From Pseudomonas lopnurensis (lineage in GTDB: Bacteria; Pseudomonadota; Gammaproteobacteria; Pseudomonadales; Pseudomonadaceae): a stretch of DNA of 32,577 nt. This document shows positions 8,111 through 17,503 of the stretch, piece by piece. The stretch lies in the NCBI RefSeq assembly GCF_015070855.1, contig NZ_JADDIX010000015.1, positions 21,848 to 54,424 of the forward strand. The letters are read 5' to 3'. The notes beneath the pieces are model-generated. The model was given only the letters and a program-made list of their open reading frames with translations, searched no databases and was not told the origin of the DNA. The position numbers were made by a program, and so were the translations under genes. The stretch's first letter is position 1. The number at the start of each line of letters is the position of its first letter.

Positions 8111-9094
8111 TCAGGCATGGGTCGGAACGTGCCCGAACAGCTCCTGGGCGAACTTCACCCGCTCTTCGGCCGTTTCCTGGATGCCTTTCTCCTTGAGCTC
8201 CTCGATCCGGTTCTCCACCGCGTGCGCCCGGTGGGTCAGGCCACAGTCGTTGGCGATCTGGATATTCAGGCCCGGGCGCGCGTTGAGTTCCAGGATCAGA
8301 GGGCCCTTGTCCTGGTCGAGCACCATGTCGACGCCGATGTAGCCGAGCCCGCACAGCTCGTAGCAGCCGGCGGCGAGCTTCATGAAGCCGTCCCAGTTGG
8401 GCAACTGCACGCCGTCCACGGCATTGGTGGTGTCGGGGTGCTTGGAAATCTTGTTGTTCAGCCAGGTGCCGCGCAGGGTGATGCCGGTGGCCAGGTCGAC
8501 GCCGACGCCGATGGCGCCCTGGTGGAGGTTGGCCTTGCCGCTGGATTGTCGGGTGGGCAGGCGCAGCATGGCCATGACCGGGTAGCCCATCAGCACGATG
8601 ATGCGGATGTCCGGCACGCCTTCGTAGCTGATGCTCTTGAAGATCGGGTCCGGTGTCACGCGGTATTCGATCAGCGCACGGTCGCGGTGCCCGCCCAGGG
8701 AATAGAGTCCGGTGAGGATGTTGGAGATCTGATGCTCGATCTCCTCGTGGGTCATGATCTTTCCGGATACGGTCTTGTAGCGCCCCTCGAAGCGGTCGGC
8801 GATCACCAGGATGCCGTCGCCGCCGGCACCCTGGGCCGGCTTGACGACGAAATCGGTGTGGTCCTTGACGATGTCCTTGAGCTTGTCGATGTCCTTTTCG
8901 GTCTCGATGATGCCGTACATCTCCGGCACGTGGATGCCGGCCTCGATGGCGCGCTGCTTGGTGATGATCTTGTCATCGACGATCGGATACAGGCTGCGCT
9001 TGTTGTACTTGAGCACGTAGTCCGCGTTGCGGCGGTTGATGCCCATGATGCCCTTGGCTTCCAGAGCCTTCCACGTCTTGATCAGACCGAACAT
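8111..9094 (-). CDS. RimK-like ATP-grasp ligase (alpha-L-glutamate ligase-like)
   Basis: A 327-residue ATP-grasp protein of the subgroup named alpha-L-glutamate ligase-like protein. Visible features are the glycine-rich nucleotide loop K-P-A-Q-G-A-G-G-D-G (85-94), P-D-I-R-I-I-V (161-167), the K-A-N-L-H-Q-G-A-I-G-V-G-V-D segment (187-200) and the metal-binding E-L-N-A-R-P-G (269-275). By family it should join a carboxylate to an amine using ATP, plausibly an amino acid such as glutamate, but the acceptor is unknown. It is the last gene of a three-gene operon. Its start is three bases after the stop of the membrane protein, and the two products are probably partners. No signal peptide, so cytoplasmic. 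Confidence 0.88.
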   Translation of the reverse strand: MFGLIKTWKALEAKGIMGINRRNADYVLKYNKRSLYPIVDDKIITKQRAIEAGIHVPEMYGIIETEKDIDKLKDIVKDHTDFVVKPAQGAGGDGILVIADRFEGRYKTVSGKIMTHEEIEHQISNILTGLYSLGGHRDRALIEYRVTPDPIFKSISYEGVPDIRIIVLMGYPVMAMLRLPTRQSSGKANLHQGAIGVGVDLATGITLRGTWLNNKISKHPDTTNAVDGVQLPNWDGFMKLAAGCYELCGLGYIGVDMVLDQDKGPLILELNARPGLNIQIANDCGLTHRAHAVENRIEELKEKGIQETAEERVKFAQELFGHVPTHA

Positions 9095-9097
9095 GGC

Positions 9098-10624
9098 TCA
9101 ATCCTTCAGAAAGGCTTTGAAACGGAACAGCTCGGTCAGGCGGTAGCCGCGGTAGCGACCCATTGCCAGCATGAAGCCCACCATGATCAACAGCACTGCC
9201 GGGAAGGTGAAGATGAAATAGGTCAGCTCGCGGATGTTCATCAGCAGGAAGGCCAGCGTCGCGGCGATCAGCGTGCCGACTGCCACCTTGAAGGCATGGC
9301 CGCCGCCACGTTCCTCCCAGGTGATCGACAGGCGCTCGATGGTCATGGTCAGGATCACCATAGGGAACAGCGAGACCGACAGTCCGCGCTCGAGGCCGAG
9401 CTTGTGGCTGAACAGGCTGATCACGGCGATCAGTACCACGACGAATGTCAGTACCACCGACAGGCGCGGCAGCATCTGCAGCTTGAGGTGTTCCAGGTAC
9501 GAGCGCAGCGACAGGCCCAGCGCCGTGATCAAGGTGAACAGAATGATGCCGAAGCCGATCTGGGTTTCGCGGAACGCCAGCGCGATCAGTACCGGGGTGA
9601 AGGTGCCGAGGGTCTGCAGGCCGCCGAGGTTGCGCAGGATCAGGATCACCAGCACGCCGATCGGGATCATGATCATGATCTGGTAGGTCTGCTGGGTCTG
9701 CAGCGGCAGGCCGTAGAGCGAATATTCGAGAAAGCCCGCTTCGGTGTTCTCGTCGGTCAGTTTGGCCAGGCGGATGGCGTTCATCTCGCTGCTGTTCAGG
9801 GTGAAGACGACCTGCGGGTTGCGCCCGCCCTCCAGCGTGACCAATGGCTCGTCGCCGGTCCACCAGATCAGGCGATCGGTTGGCAGGCCCTGTTCACCGC
9901 TGCCGGGATTGAAATACAGCCACTTGTCACCGTTGAAGCTGCGCAACCAGAGTTCGGGCGTCTGGGGCTGATCAGCATTCAGGCGGATGGTGTGCACCCG
10001 CTCCATCGGTACGTGGGCGATGGACAGCAGCAGCTCGATGACGCGTGCCTTGTTCGCGATGGAGGCATCGCCGCCCAGCAGCAGCTTGACGTTGTCGTCG
10101 TTCGGGTTGTTGACCCGCTTGATGGCTTCGCTGATGAAGGTTTCGACGTCCGCCGAGTGCTGGCGAATGGGGGAGAGTAGCGCTTCGGCGGCGATCTTCT
10201 CGGCGCCTTCGACCGGAATGCTGTCGCGGAAGATCGGGCCGCTGGCCTTGGTCTGCTCACCGCTGTAGCGCTTGGTCAGGACCAGGCGGTAGTAGAGCGT
10301 CTGGTTGCCGCTGGCGCGGCGTGCCGACCAGGTGACGCGGCGGTTGCCATCGACGCGGTTGATGCTGACGCCGTAATTGTTGGAGATGAAGCTTTCGTTG
10401 AGGCTGACGAACTCCTGGTTCAGCGGCGGCACGTACATCTGCAGCTTGACCGGCTCGCGTGGGCTGGCCTGGAACTCGACCTTGGCATCGATGTTCCACA
10501 GGTCATCGGTTTCATCCTCGGTGACCGGGATGCCGAGGATGAAGATCTGATAGGCCGTGATCGAAATCCCCAGGGCGACGAGCAGGAAGATCAGGATTTT
10601 CAGATGCAGGGTTAGAGCGCGCAT
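9098..10624 (-). CDS. Inactive transglutaminase-like protein fused to a seven-helix membrane domain
   Basis: A 508-residue inner membrane protein. One helix lies at about 8-30, then a large extracytoplasmic region, then several hydrophobic helices from about 313 to 490 that form the 7TM part. Within 140-255 is a transglutaminase fold: G-G-D-A-S followed by the helix N-K-A-R-V-I-E-L-L-L, and later P-E-L-W-L-R-S-F-N-G-D-K-W-L-Y-F-N-P-G-S-G. Active relatives have G-D-C, H-A-W and D-P at these places. Here they read D-A-S, L-W and N-P, and the whole protein has no cysteine, so the catalytic triad is lost. It probably binds rather than modifies a peptide. The gene starts 5 bases after the retropepsin gene and ends 3 bases before the ligase gene. 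Confidence 0.85.
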   Translation of the reverse strand: MRALTLHLKILIFLLVALGISITAYQIFILGIPVTEDETDDLWNIDAKVEFQASPREPVKLQMYVPPLNQEFVSLNESFISNNYGVSINRVDGNRRVTWSARRASGNQTLYYRLVLTKRYSGEQTKASGPIFRDSIPVEGAEKIAAEALLSPIRQHSADVETFISEAIKRVNNPNDDNVKLLLGGDASIANKARVIELLLSIAHVPMERVHTIRLNADQPQTPELWLRSFNGDKWLYFNPGSGEQGLPTDRLIWWTGDEPLVTLEGGRNPQVVFTLNSSEMNAIRLAKLTDENTEAGFLEYSLYGLPLQTQQTYQIMIMIPIGVLVILILRNLGGLQTLGTFTPVLIALAFRETQIGFGIILFTLITALGLSLRSYLEHLKLQMLPRLSVVLTFVVVLIAVISLFSHKLGLERGLSVSLFPMVILTMTIERLSITWEERGGGHAFKVAVGTLIAATLAFLLMNIRELTYFIFTFPAVLLIMVGFMLAMGRYRGYRLTELFRFKAFLKD

Positions 10625-10629
10625 GGGTA

Positions 10630-11166
10630 TTACTCGTCAGCGTCGGATTCGTTGAGGCAGGCGGGCTTGCCGGCGATGTGGGTGCGACTTGGGTCGACCA
10701 GGGCGCCGAAGCGGCTCAGCGCGTCGGAACCGATCAAAAGCGGGTATTGGAAAGCGGTACGATCCGTGAGGTTCACTTCTATGGTGCGTTTCGCCTTGCC
10801 CATGCACAGATCGAGCTCGATAACGGGGCGTGCGGTGTAGGTCTTTTCTTCTTCCGGGTCGAAGTCGCCGGCGCGGCGCTTGATCTTGCTGATGCGTGCC
10901 AGCGGGCGCTCGATCGGGTGGGCATGGGTGCTGTCCAGGGCCAGGTAGAAGCGCACCCAGGATTCGCCGTCGCGCTTGAAACGCTCGATGTCACGGGCGC
11001 TGAGCGAGGCGGTCTGAGCGCCGGTATCGAGCTTGGCGGACACTTCGAGGGCGAAATCCGGCAGCGCCACGTATTCGCTCAGGCCGTAAATGGCGTTGTC
11101 GGCAGCCAGGCTGGTAGCGGGCAAGAGAAATGCGCAGAGCAGCAGGGAGTAGGCTTTGACTCTCAT
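10630..11166 (-). CDS. Retropepsin-like aspartic protease (RimK/LysX-associated Zn-protease family), exported
   Basis: A 178-residue protein of the family historically called ATP-dependent zinc protease (Pfam Zn_protease) and now seen as retropepsin-like. The catalytic D-T-G-A motif is at 47-50 in A-K-L-D-T-G-A-Q-T-A-S-L-S-A. A second family hallmark, Y-P-L-L-I-G-S-D-A-L, lies near the C-terminus. Residues 1-21 form a clear signal peptide, so it should act in the periplasm. The start at 11166 is chosen because the signal peptide begins there; the 45 codons upstream in frame are arginine- and proline-rich and look spurious. It is the first gene of the operon with the inactive transglutaminase membrane protein and the ATP-grasp ligase. 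The substrate is unknown. Confidence 0.86.
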   Translation of the reverse strand: MRVKAYSLLLCAFLLPATSLAADNAIYGLSEYVALPDFALEVSAKLDTGAQTASLSARDIERFKRDGESWVRFYLALDSTHAHPIERPLARISKIKRRAGDFDPEEEKTYTARPVIELDLCMGKAKRTIEVNLTDRTAFQYPLLIGSDALSRFGALVDPSRTHIAGKPACLNESDADE

Positions 11167-11360
11167 GGAACCTGATGTCTTGAAGGGTGGGATCGGAGTG
11201 GCCGGAGCTCGGCCCATGCGCTTTTGATGCGGCAGCAGGCGGGCGCCGACGCTGCGAAAGGCTGGCATTCTAGCATGGCGGTTTCGGGGTCGCGACAGCA
11301 TCGCGGTCTGCCTTCCATGCGCCGTGCCTCCGCTTGGGCTGGCTACGACTTTAGTAAAAG

Positions 11361-11368
11361 TGTCGACA
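11361..11368. promoter_or_regulatory. Candidate PrpR operator 1 (TGTCGACA)
   Basis: A perfect 8-base palindrome inside the 14-base sequence AAGTGTCGACAATC (11358-11371). An identical 14-mer is at 11433-11446. TTGTCGACAA-like palindromes are typical operators of FCD-class GntR regulators, and prpR encodes such a protein. This copy lies about 20 bases upstream of the -35 box. Confidence 0.6.
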
Positions 11369-11385
11369 ATCTGTCGGCTATCGAA

Positions 11386-11414
11386 TTGACTGCTCGGGGT
11401 GCTTGGCGTAATTT
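11386..11414 (+). promoter_or_regulatory. Candidate prpR operon promoter
   Basis: A -35 box TTGACT (11386-11391, five of six matches) and, after 17 bases, a weak -10 TAATTT (11409-11414). This predicts a start near 11421. The promoter lies exactly between the two TGTCGACA palindromes. Confidence 0.5.
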
Positions 11415-11435
11415 CAGCGTATCGATAAGGTCAAG

Positions 11436-11443
11436 TGTCGACA
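11436..11443. promoter_or_regulatory. Candidate PrpR operator 2 (TGTCGACA)
   Basis: The second exact copy of the 14-mer AAGTGTCGACAATC (11433-11446). It ends at the base before the prpR ATG (11447). Bound protein here would lie just downstream of the predicted transcript start and could block transcription or translation initiation. Confidence 0.6.
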
Positions 11444-11446
11444 ATC

Positions 11447-12166
11447 ATGCTGGATTCACTCGAACTCCCCTCGAATACGCAGCAGCTGGACAGCGGAACG
11501 CTGTCCGAGCACGTGTTTCGCCTGATCCAGGCCGCGATCGTCAAGGGCGACATCGCACCGGGGAGCAAGATCTCCGAGCCGGAACTTGCACGGACCTATG
11601 GCATCAGCCGCGGACCGCTGCGCGAGGCGATCCATCGGCTGGAAGGGCAGAAGCTGCTGGTGCGGGTGCCCCACGTGGGTGCGCGGGTGGTATCGCTCGG
11701 CCATGCCGAACTGATCGAGCTCTACGAGATTCGCGAATCCCTCGAAGGCATGGCCTGCCGGCTGGCGGCCGAGCGCATGAGCGAGGCCGAGATCGACGAT
11801 CTGCGCCGCGTGCTGAGCACCCACGAGCGCGACGAGGCCTTCCAGGCCGGCGTCGGCTATTACCAGCAGGAAGGCGATTTCGATTTCCACTACCGGATCA
11901 TTCAGGGCAGTGGCAATCGCACCCTGGCCAAGTTGCTCTGTGACGAGCTCTATCAACTGGTGCGCATGTACCGCATCCAGTTCTCCACCACGCCGAACCG
12001 GCCGCACCAGGCCTTCGCCGAACATCACCGAATCCTCGACGCCATCGCCGACCGCGATGGCGAACTGGCGGAGCTGCTGATGCGCCGCCATATCGCCGCT
12101 TCCAAGCGCAACGTCGAGCGCCACTTCAAGGGTGCTCTGGAACAAACACCACATATAAAGGGGTAA
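11447..12166 (+). CDS. prpR: GntR-family (FCD) regulator of the 2-methylcitrate operon, PrpR
   Basis: A 239-residue GntR-type repressor. Residues about 20-85 form the winged helix-turn-helix (I-S-E-P-E-L-A-R-T-Y-G-I-S-R-G-P-L-R-E-A-I), and the rest is the helical FCD effector domain with its metal-binding histidines (for example D-F-H-Y-R and A-E-H-H-R). In Pseudomonas the prp operon is controlled by this GntR type rather than the sigma-54 activator of enterobacteria. ATG at 11447 is preferred to an in-frame GTG at 11435, because the GTG lies within the candidate operator and family members begin M-L-D-S-L. It is the first gene of the operon; prpB starts 3 bases after its stop, so repressor and enzymes are probably co-transcribed and autoregulated. 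Confidence 0.9.
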   Translation: MLDSLELPSNTQQLDSGTLSEHVFRLIQAAIVKGDIAPGSKISEPELARTYGISRGPLREAIHRLEGQKLLVRVPHVGARVVSLGHAELIELYEIRESLEGMACRLAAERMSEAEIDDLRRVLSTHERDEAFQAGVGYYQQEGDFDFHYRIIQGSGNRTLAKLLCDELYQLVRMYRIQFSTTPNRPHQAFAEHHRILDAIADRDGELAELLMRRHIAASKRNVERHFKGALEQTPHIKG

Positions 12167-12169
12167 TGC

Positions 12170-13057
12170 ATGACTCTTCCTACTGCCGGTCAGCGTTTCC
12201 GTGACGCCGTGGCCAGTGAGCATCCGCTGCAGGTGGTCGGTGCGATCAACGCCAATCATGCGTTGCTGGCCAAGCGCGCCGGCTTCAAGGCCATCTACCT
12301 GTCCGGTGGCGGCGTCGCGGCCGGCTCGCTGGGCCTGCCGGATCTGGGCATCACCGGTCTCGACGACGTGCTGACCGACGTACGCCGCATCACCGACGTC
12401 TGCGATCTGCCGCTGCTGGTGGACGTCGATACCGGGTTCGGCTCCTCGGCCTTCAACGTGGCGCGCACCGTCAAGTCGATGATCAAGTTCGGCGCGGCGG
12501 CGATCCACATCGAGGATCAGGTCGGCGCCAAGCGTTGCGGCCATCGGCCGAACAAGGAGATCGTCTCCCAGCAGGAGATGGTCGACCGCATCAAGGCGGC
12601 CGTGGATGCGCGTACCGACGACAGCTTCGTGATCATGGCGCGCACCGACGCGCTGGCGGTGGAAGGTTTGAACGCCGCCCTGGATCGCGCCGCCGCCTGT
12701 ATCGAGGCGGGCGCCGACATGATCTTCCCGGAAGCCATCACCGAGCTGGCCATGTACAAGACCTTCGCCGACCGCGTGAAGGCGCCGATCCTGGCCAATA
12801 TCACCGAGTTCGGCGCGACGCCGCTGTACACCACCGAAGAGCTGGCCAGCGTCGACGTCTCGCTGGTGCTGTACCCGCTGTCGGCCTTCCGCGCCATGAA
12901 CAAGGCGGCCGAGAACGTCTATACCGCGCTGCGCCGCGACGGTACCCAGAAGAACGTGATCGATACCATGCAGACCCGCATGGAGCTCTACGATCGCATC
13001 AACTACCACGCGTTCGAGCAGCACCTCGATGCGCTGTTCGCCCAGAAGAAAAACTGA
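12170..13057 (+). CDS. prpB: 2-methylisocitrate lyase
   Basis: A 295-residue enzyme of the isocitrate lyase/PEP mutase superfamily that cleaves 2-methylisocitrate into pyruvate and succinate, the last step of the 2-methylcitrate cycle. The catalytic K-R-C-G-H motif lies at 121-125 with Cys123. Metal-binding aspartates occur at L-P-D-L-G (Asp58) and V-D-V-D-T-G-F (Asp85, Asp87). The length is exactly typical of PrpB. The ATG at 12170 follows AAAGGGG and is separated from prpR by only three bases. It is followed by a 97-base gap with a hairpin before prpC. Confidence 0.97.
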   Translation: MTLPTAGQRFRDAVASEHPLQVVGAINANHALLAKRAGFKAIYLSGGGVAAGSLGLPDLGITGLDDVLTDVRRITDVCDLPLLVDVDTGFGSSAFNVARTVKSMIKFGAAAIHIEDQVGAKRCGHRPNKEIVSQQEMVDRIKAAVDARTDDSFVIMARTDALAVEGLNAALDRAAACIEAGADMIFPEAITELAMYKTFADRVKAPILANITEFGATPLYTTEELASVDVSLVLYPLSAFRAMNKAAENVYTALRRDGTQKNVIDTMQTRMELYDRINYHAFEQHLDALFAQKKN

Positions 13058-13066
13058 CTGAGCCAA

Positions 13067-13093
13067 CCCCGACGGGTTTGCCATCGGGGCTTT
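13067..13093 (+). terminator. Intercistronic hairpin after prpB
   Basis: CCCCGA (13067-13072) pairs with TCGGGG (13084-13089) across an 11-base loop and is followed by CTTTT. It is a weak terminator or processing hairpin that could lower expression of prpC and later genes relative to prpB. Confidence 0.45.
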
Positions 13094-13154
13094 TCCGATC
13101 CATTTTTTCGACGTGATTTGCAGTATCCAGAACAAATCCAAGAAGGAGATAGCA

Positions 13155-14282
13155 ATGGCTGAAGCAAAAGTATTGAGCGGGGCGGGCCTGCGCGGTCAGA
13201 TTGCCGGACAGACCGCTTTGTGTACGGTCGGCAAGGAAGGTGCCGGGCTGACCTATCGCGGCTACGACGTGCGCGATCTGGCCGCGGTGGCCGATTTCGA
13301 GGAGGTGGCTTATCTGCTGTTCTACGGTGAACTGCCCAACGTGGAACAGCTGGCCGCCTACAAGAACCGCCTGAAGACCCTGCGCGACCTGCCGCAGGCG
13401 TTGAAGGAAGTGCTCGAGCGCATTCCGGCCAGTGCCCACCCCATGGACGTCATGCGTACCGGCGCTTCCGTGCTCGGCACGCTGGAGCCGGAGCTCGGCT
13501 TCGACCAGCAGCGCGACGTCGCCGAACGCCTGATGTCCGCATTCCCGGCGATCATGTGCTACTGGTATCGCTTCACCCACGAAGGCGTGCGCATCGACTG
13601 CACCAGCGACGAAGACACCCTGGGCGGGCATTTCCTCGCGCTGCTGCACGGCAAGAAGCCGAGCGACCTGCACGTCAAGGTGATGAATGTCTCGCTGATC
13701 CTCTATGCGGAGCACGAGTTCAACGCCTCGACCTTCACCTCGCGGGTCTGCGCCTCGACCCTGTCCGACCTCTATTCCTGCGTGACCGGCGCCATCGGCT
13801 CGCTGCGCGGTCCGCTGCACGGCGGCGCCAACGAAGCGGCGATGGACATGATCGAGCAGTGGAAGAGCCCGGAAGACGCCCGTGAAGGCATCCTCGGCAT
13901 GCTGGCGCGCAAGGACAAGATCATGGGCTTCGGCCATGCGATCTACAGCGTCTCCGACCCGCGCAACGAGGTGATCAAGGTCTGGGCCAAGAAGCTGGCC
14001 GACGAAGTCGGCGACACCGTGCTCTACCCGGTATCGGTCGCCGTCGACGAGACCATGTGGGAGCAGAAGAAGCTGTTCCCCAACGCCGACTTCTACCACG
14101 CCTCCGCCTACCACTTCATGGGCATCCCCACCAAGCTGTTCACGCCGATCTTCGTCTGCTCGCGCGTCACCGGTTGGGCGTCCCATGTGTTCGAACAACG
14201 CAGCAACAACCGGATCATTCGGCCGAGCGCCGACTACATCGGTCCGGAGCAGCGCAAGGTCGCGCCGATCGGCGAACGCTGA
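13155..14282 (+). CDS. prpC: 2-methylcitrate synthase
   Basis: A 375-residue citrate synthase family enzyme that condenses propionyl-CoA with oxaloacetate. The catalytic residues of the family are visible: His222 in G-P-L-H-G-G-A-N, His261 in G-F-G-H-A-I-Y, and Asp312 in N-A-D-F-Y-H. The short length, close to 375 residues, and the E-G-A-G-L-T-Y-R-G-Y-D start distinguish 2-methylcitrate synthase from the longer type II citrate synthase of Pseudomonas. The start at 13155 is fixed by an excellent AAGGAGATA ribosome site; the open frame runs 14 codons further upstream without support. A hairpin follows at 14291-14316. Confidence 0.97.
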   Translation: MAEAKVLSGAGLRGQIAGQTALCTVGKEGAGLTYRGYDVRDLAAVADFEEVAYLLFYGELPNVEQLAAYKNRLKTLRDLPQALKEVLERIPASAHPMDVMRTGASVLGTLEPELGFDQQRDVAERLMSAFPAIMCYWYRFTHEGVRIDCTSDEDTLGGHFLALLHGKKPSDLHVKVMNVSLILYAEHEFNASTFTSRVCASTLSDLYSCVTGAIGSLRGPLHGGANEAAMDMIEQWKSPEDAREGILGMLARKDKIMGFGHAIYSVSDPRNEVIKVWAKKLADEVGDTVLYPVSVAVDETMWEQKKLFPNADFYHASAYHFMGIPTKLFTPIFVCSRVTGWASHVFEQRSNNRIIRPSADYIGPEQRKVAPIGER

Positions 14283-14290
14283 TCGGAAGC

Positions 14291-14316
14291 GGGGGCGTCC
14301 ATGAGCGGACGCCTCC
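14291..14316 (+). terminator. Intercistronic hairpin between prpC and acnD
   Basis: GGCGTCC (14294-14300) pairs with GGACGCC (14307-14313) and the stem can be extended by three more pairs including one G-U, around a 6-base loop. The tail TTCCTT is poor in T, so this is more likely an mRNA-stabilising or attenuating hairpin than a full terminator. Confidence 0.4.
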
Positions 14317-14358
14317 TTCCTTGCCCCTCGGAACATTACTGGATTGAGTTCTTCCGGC

Positions 14359-16959
<2,601 letters not shown>

Positions 16960-16964
16960 ACCTT

Positions 16965-17017
16965 TCCCTCTCCCCAGCCCCTCTCCCGCAGAGGGGAGAG
17001 GGGTCGGGGGAGAGGGG
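16965..17017. repeat. CCCTCTCCCC-type palindromic repeat, left of the DUF559 gene
   Basis: Directly after the acnD stop, two C-rich arms (CCCTCTCCCC and GCCCCTCTCCC) are followed by matching G-rich arms (AGGGGAGAGGGG and TCGGGGGAGAGGGG), making a nested inverted repeat. Related sequence lies on the other side of the DUF559 gene at 17371-17487. Confidence 0.85.
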
Positions 17018-17046
17018 TAAACAAATTCAAGCAAGGCACGGACGCC

Positions 17047-17499
17047 ATGGATCAGAAGAACTTCGCCAAACAATTACGGCGCAACATGACCGACGCCGAG
17101 CAGTTGCTCTGGCGCCATCTACGTGCCCATCGGTTGGCCGGTCGGAAGTTTCGCCGCCAGCAGCCGCTGGGGCCTTATGTGGTCGACTTCGTGCACTTCG
17201 GGGCACGCCTGATCGCCGAGGCCGACGGCGGGCAGCACAACGACAGCCAACATGACGCCCGGCGTGATGATTGGCTGAAGGGGCAGGGCTTTCGGGGCCT
17301 GCGGTTCTGGAACAACGAGATACTGCTGAATACCGAACAGGTGTTGGCGGTGATATTCGAGGCGGTCGGTTCACCCTCTCCCCAGCCCTCTCCTGTCAAG
17401 GGCGAGGGAGCGGCCTTGCGCGGAGCCCGAGCGGGATGTCACCCCTCGCCCCTTGCGGGAGAGGGGCCGGGGAAGAGGGGCGAACCTTTGCAGGAGTAA
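17047..17499 (+). CDS. DUF559 domain protein (Vsr/restriction-endonuclease-like fold)
   Basis: A 150-residue protein. Residues 1-107 form a DUF559 domain: an N-terminal A-K-Q-L-R-R-N-M-T-D-A-E-Q-L-L-W helix, V-V-D-F (Asp47) and I-A-E-A-D-G-G-Q-H (Glu58, Asp60, His64), the candidate metal-binding residues of a PD-(D/E)xK-like nuclease, then R-F-W-N-N-E-I-L. Residues from about 109 are low complexity (S-P-S-P-Q-P-S-P and S-P-L-A-G-E-G) and are translated from the flanking GC-rich repeat, so they are probably not part of the functional fold. The gene sits between acnD and prpF with the repeat on both sides, which points to insertion as a unit. Its stop overlaps the prpF ribosome site. Function unknown; a nuclease role is inferred from fold. 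Confidence 0.85.
   Translation: MDQKNFAKQLRRNMTDAEQLLWRHLRAHRLAGRKFRRQQPLGPYVVDFVHFGARLIAEADGGQHNDSQHDARRDDWLKGQGFRGLRFWNNEILLNTEQVLAVIFEAVGSPSPQPSPVKGEGAALRGARAGCHPSPLAGEGPGKRGEPLQE
17371..17487. repeat. CCCTCTCCCC-type palindromic repeats, right of the DUF559 gene
   Basis: Two related units. The first begins with ACCCTCTCCCCAGCCCTCTCC and ends GGGCGAGGGA; the second begins ACCCCTCGCCCCTTGCGGGA and ends GGAAGAGGGG. Both can fold on themselves, and both resemble the unit at 16965-17017. They encode the C-terminal 40 residues of the DUF559 open frame. Confidence 0.85.
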
Positions 17500-17503
17500 G
17501 AGA

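Noticed and set aside
8033-10180. A 715-codon plus-strand open frame opposite the ATP-grasp operon
   Set aside because: The minus-strand genes have clear motifs; this frame is extremely rich in Gln, Asp and His and begins inside a REP-like element.
16965-17487. Repeat-flanked DUF559 cassette considered as an insertion sequence
   Set aside because: No transposase motif and no simple terminal inverted repeats or clear target duplication; the flanks are internally palindromic units.
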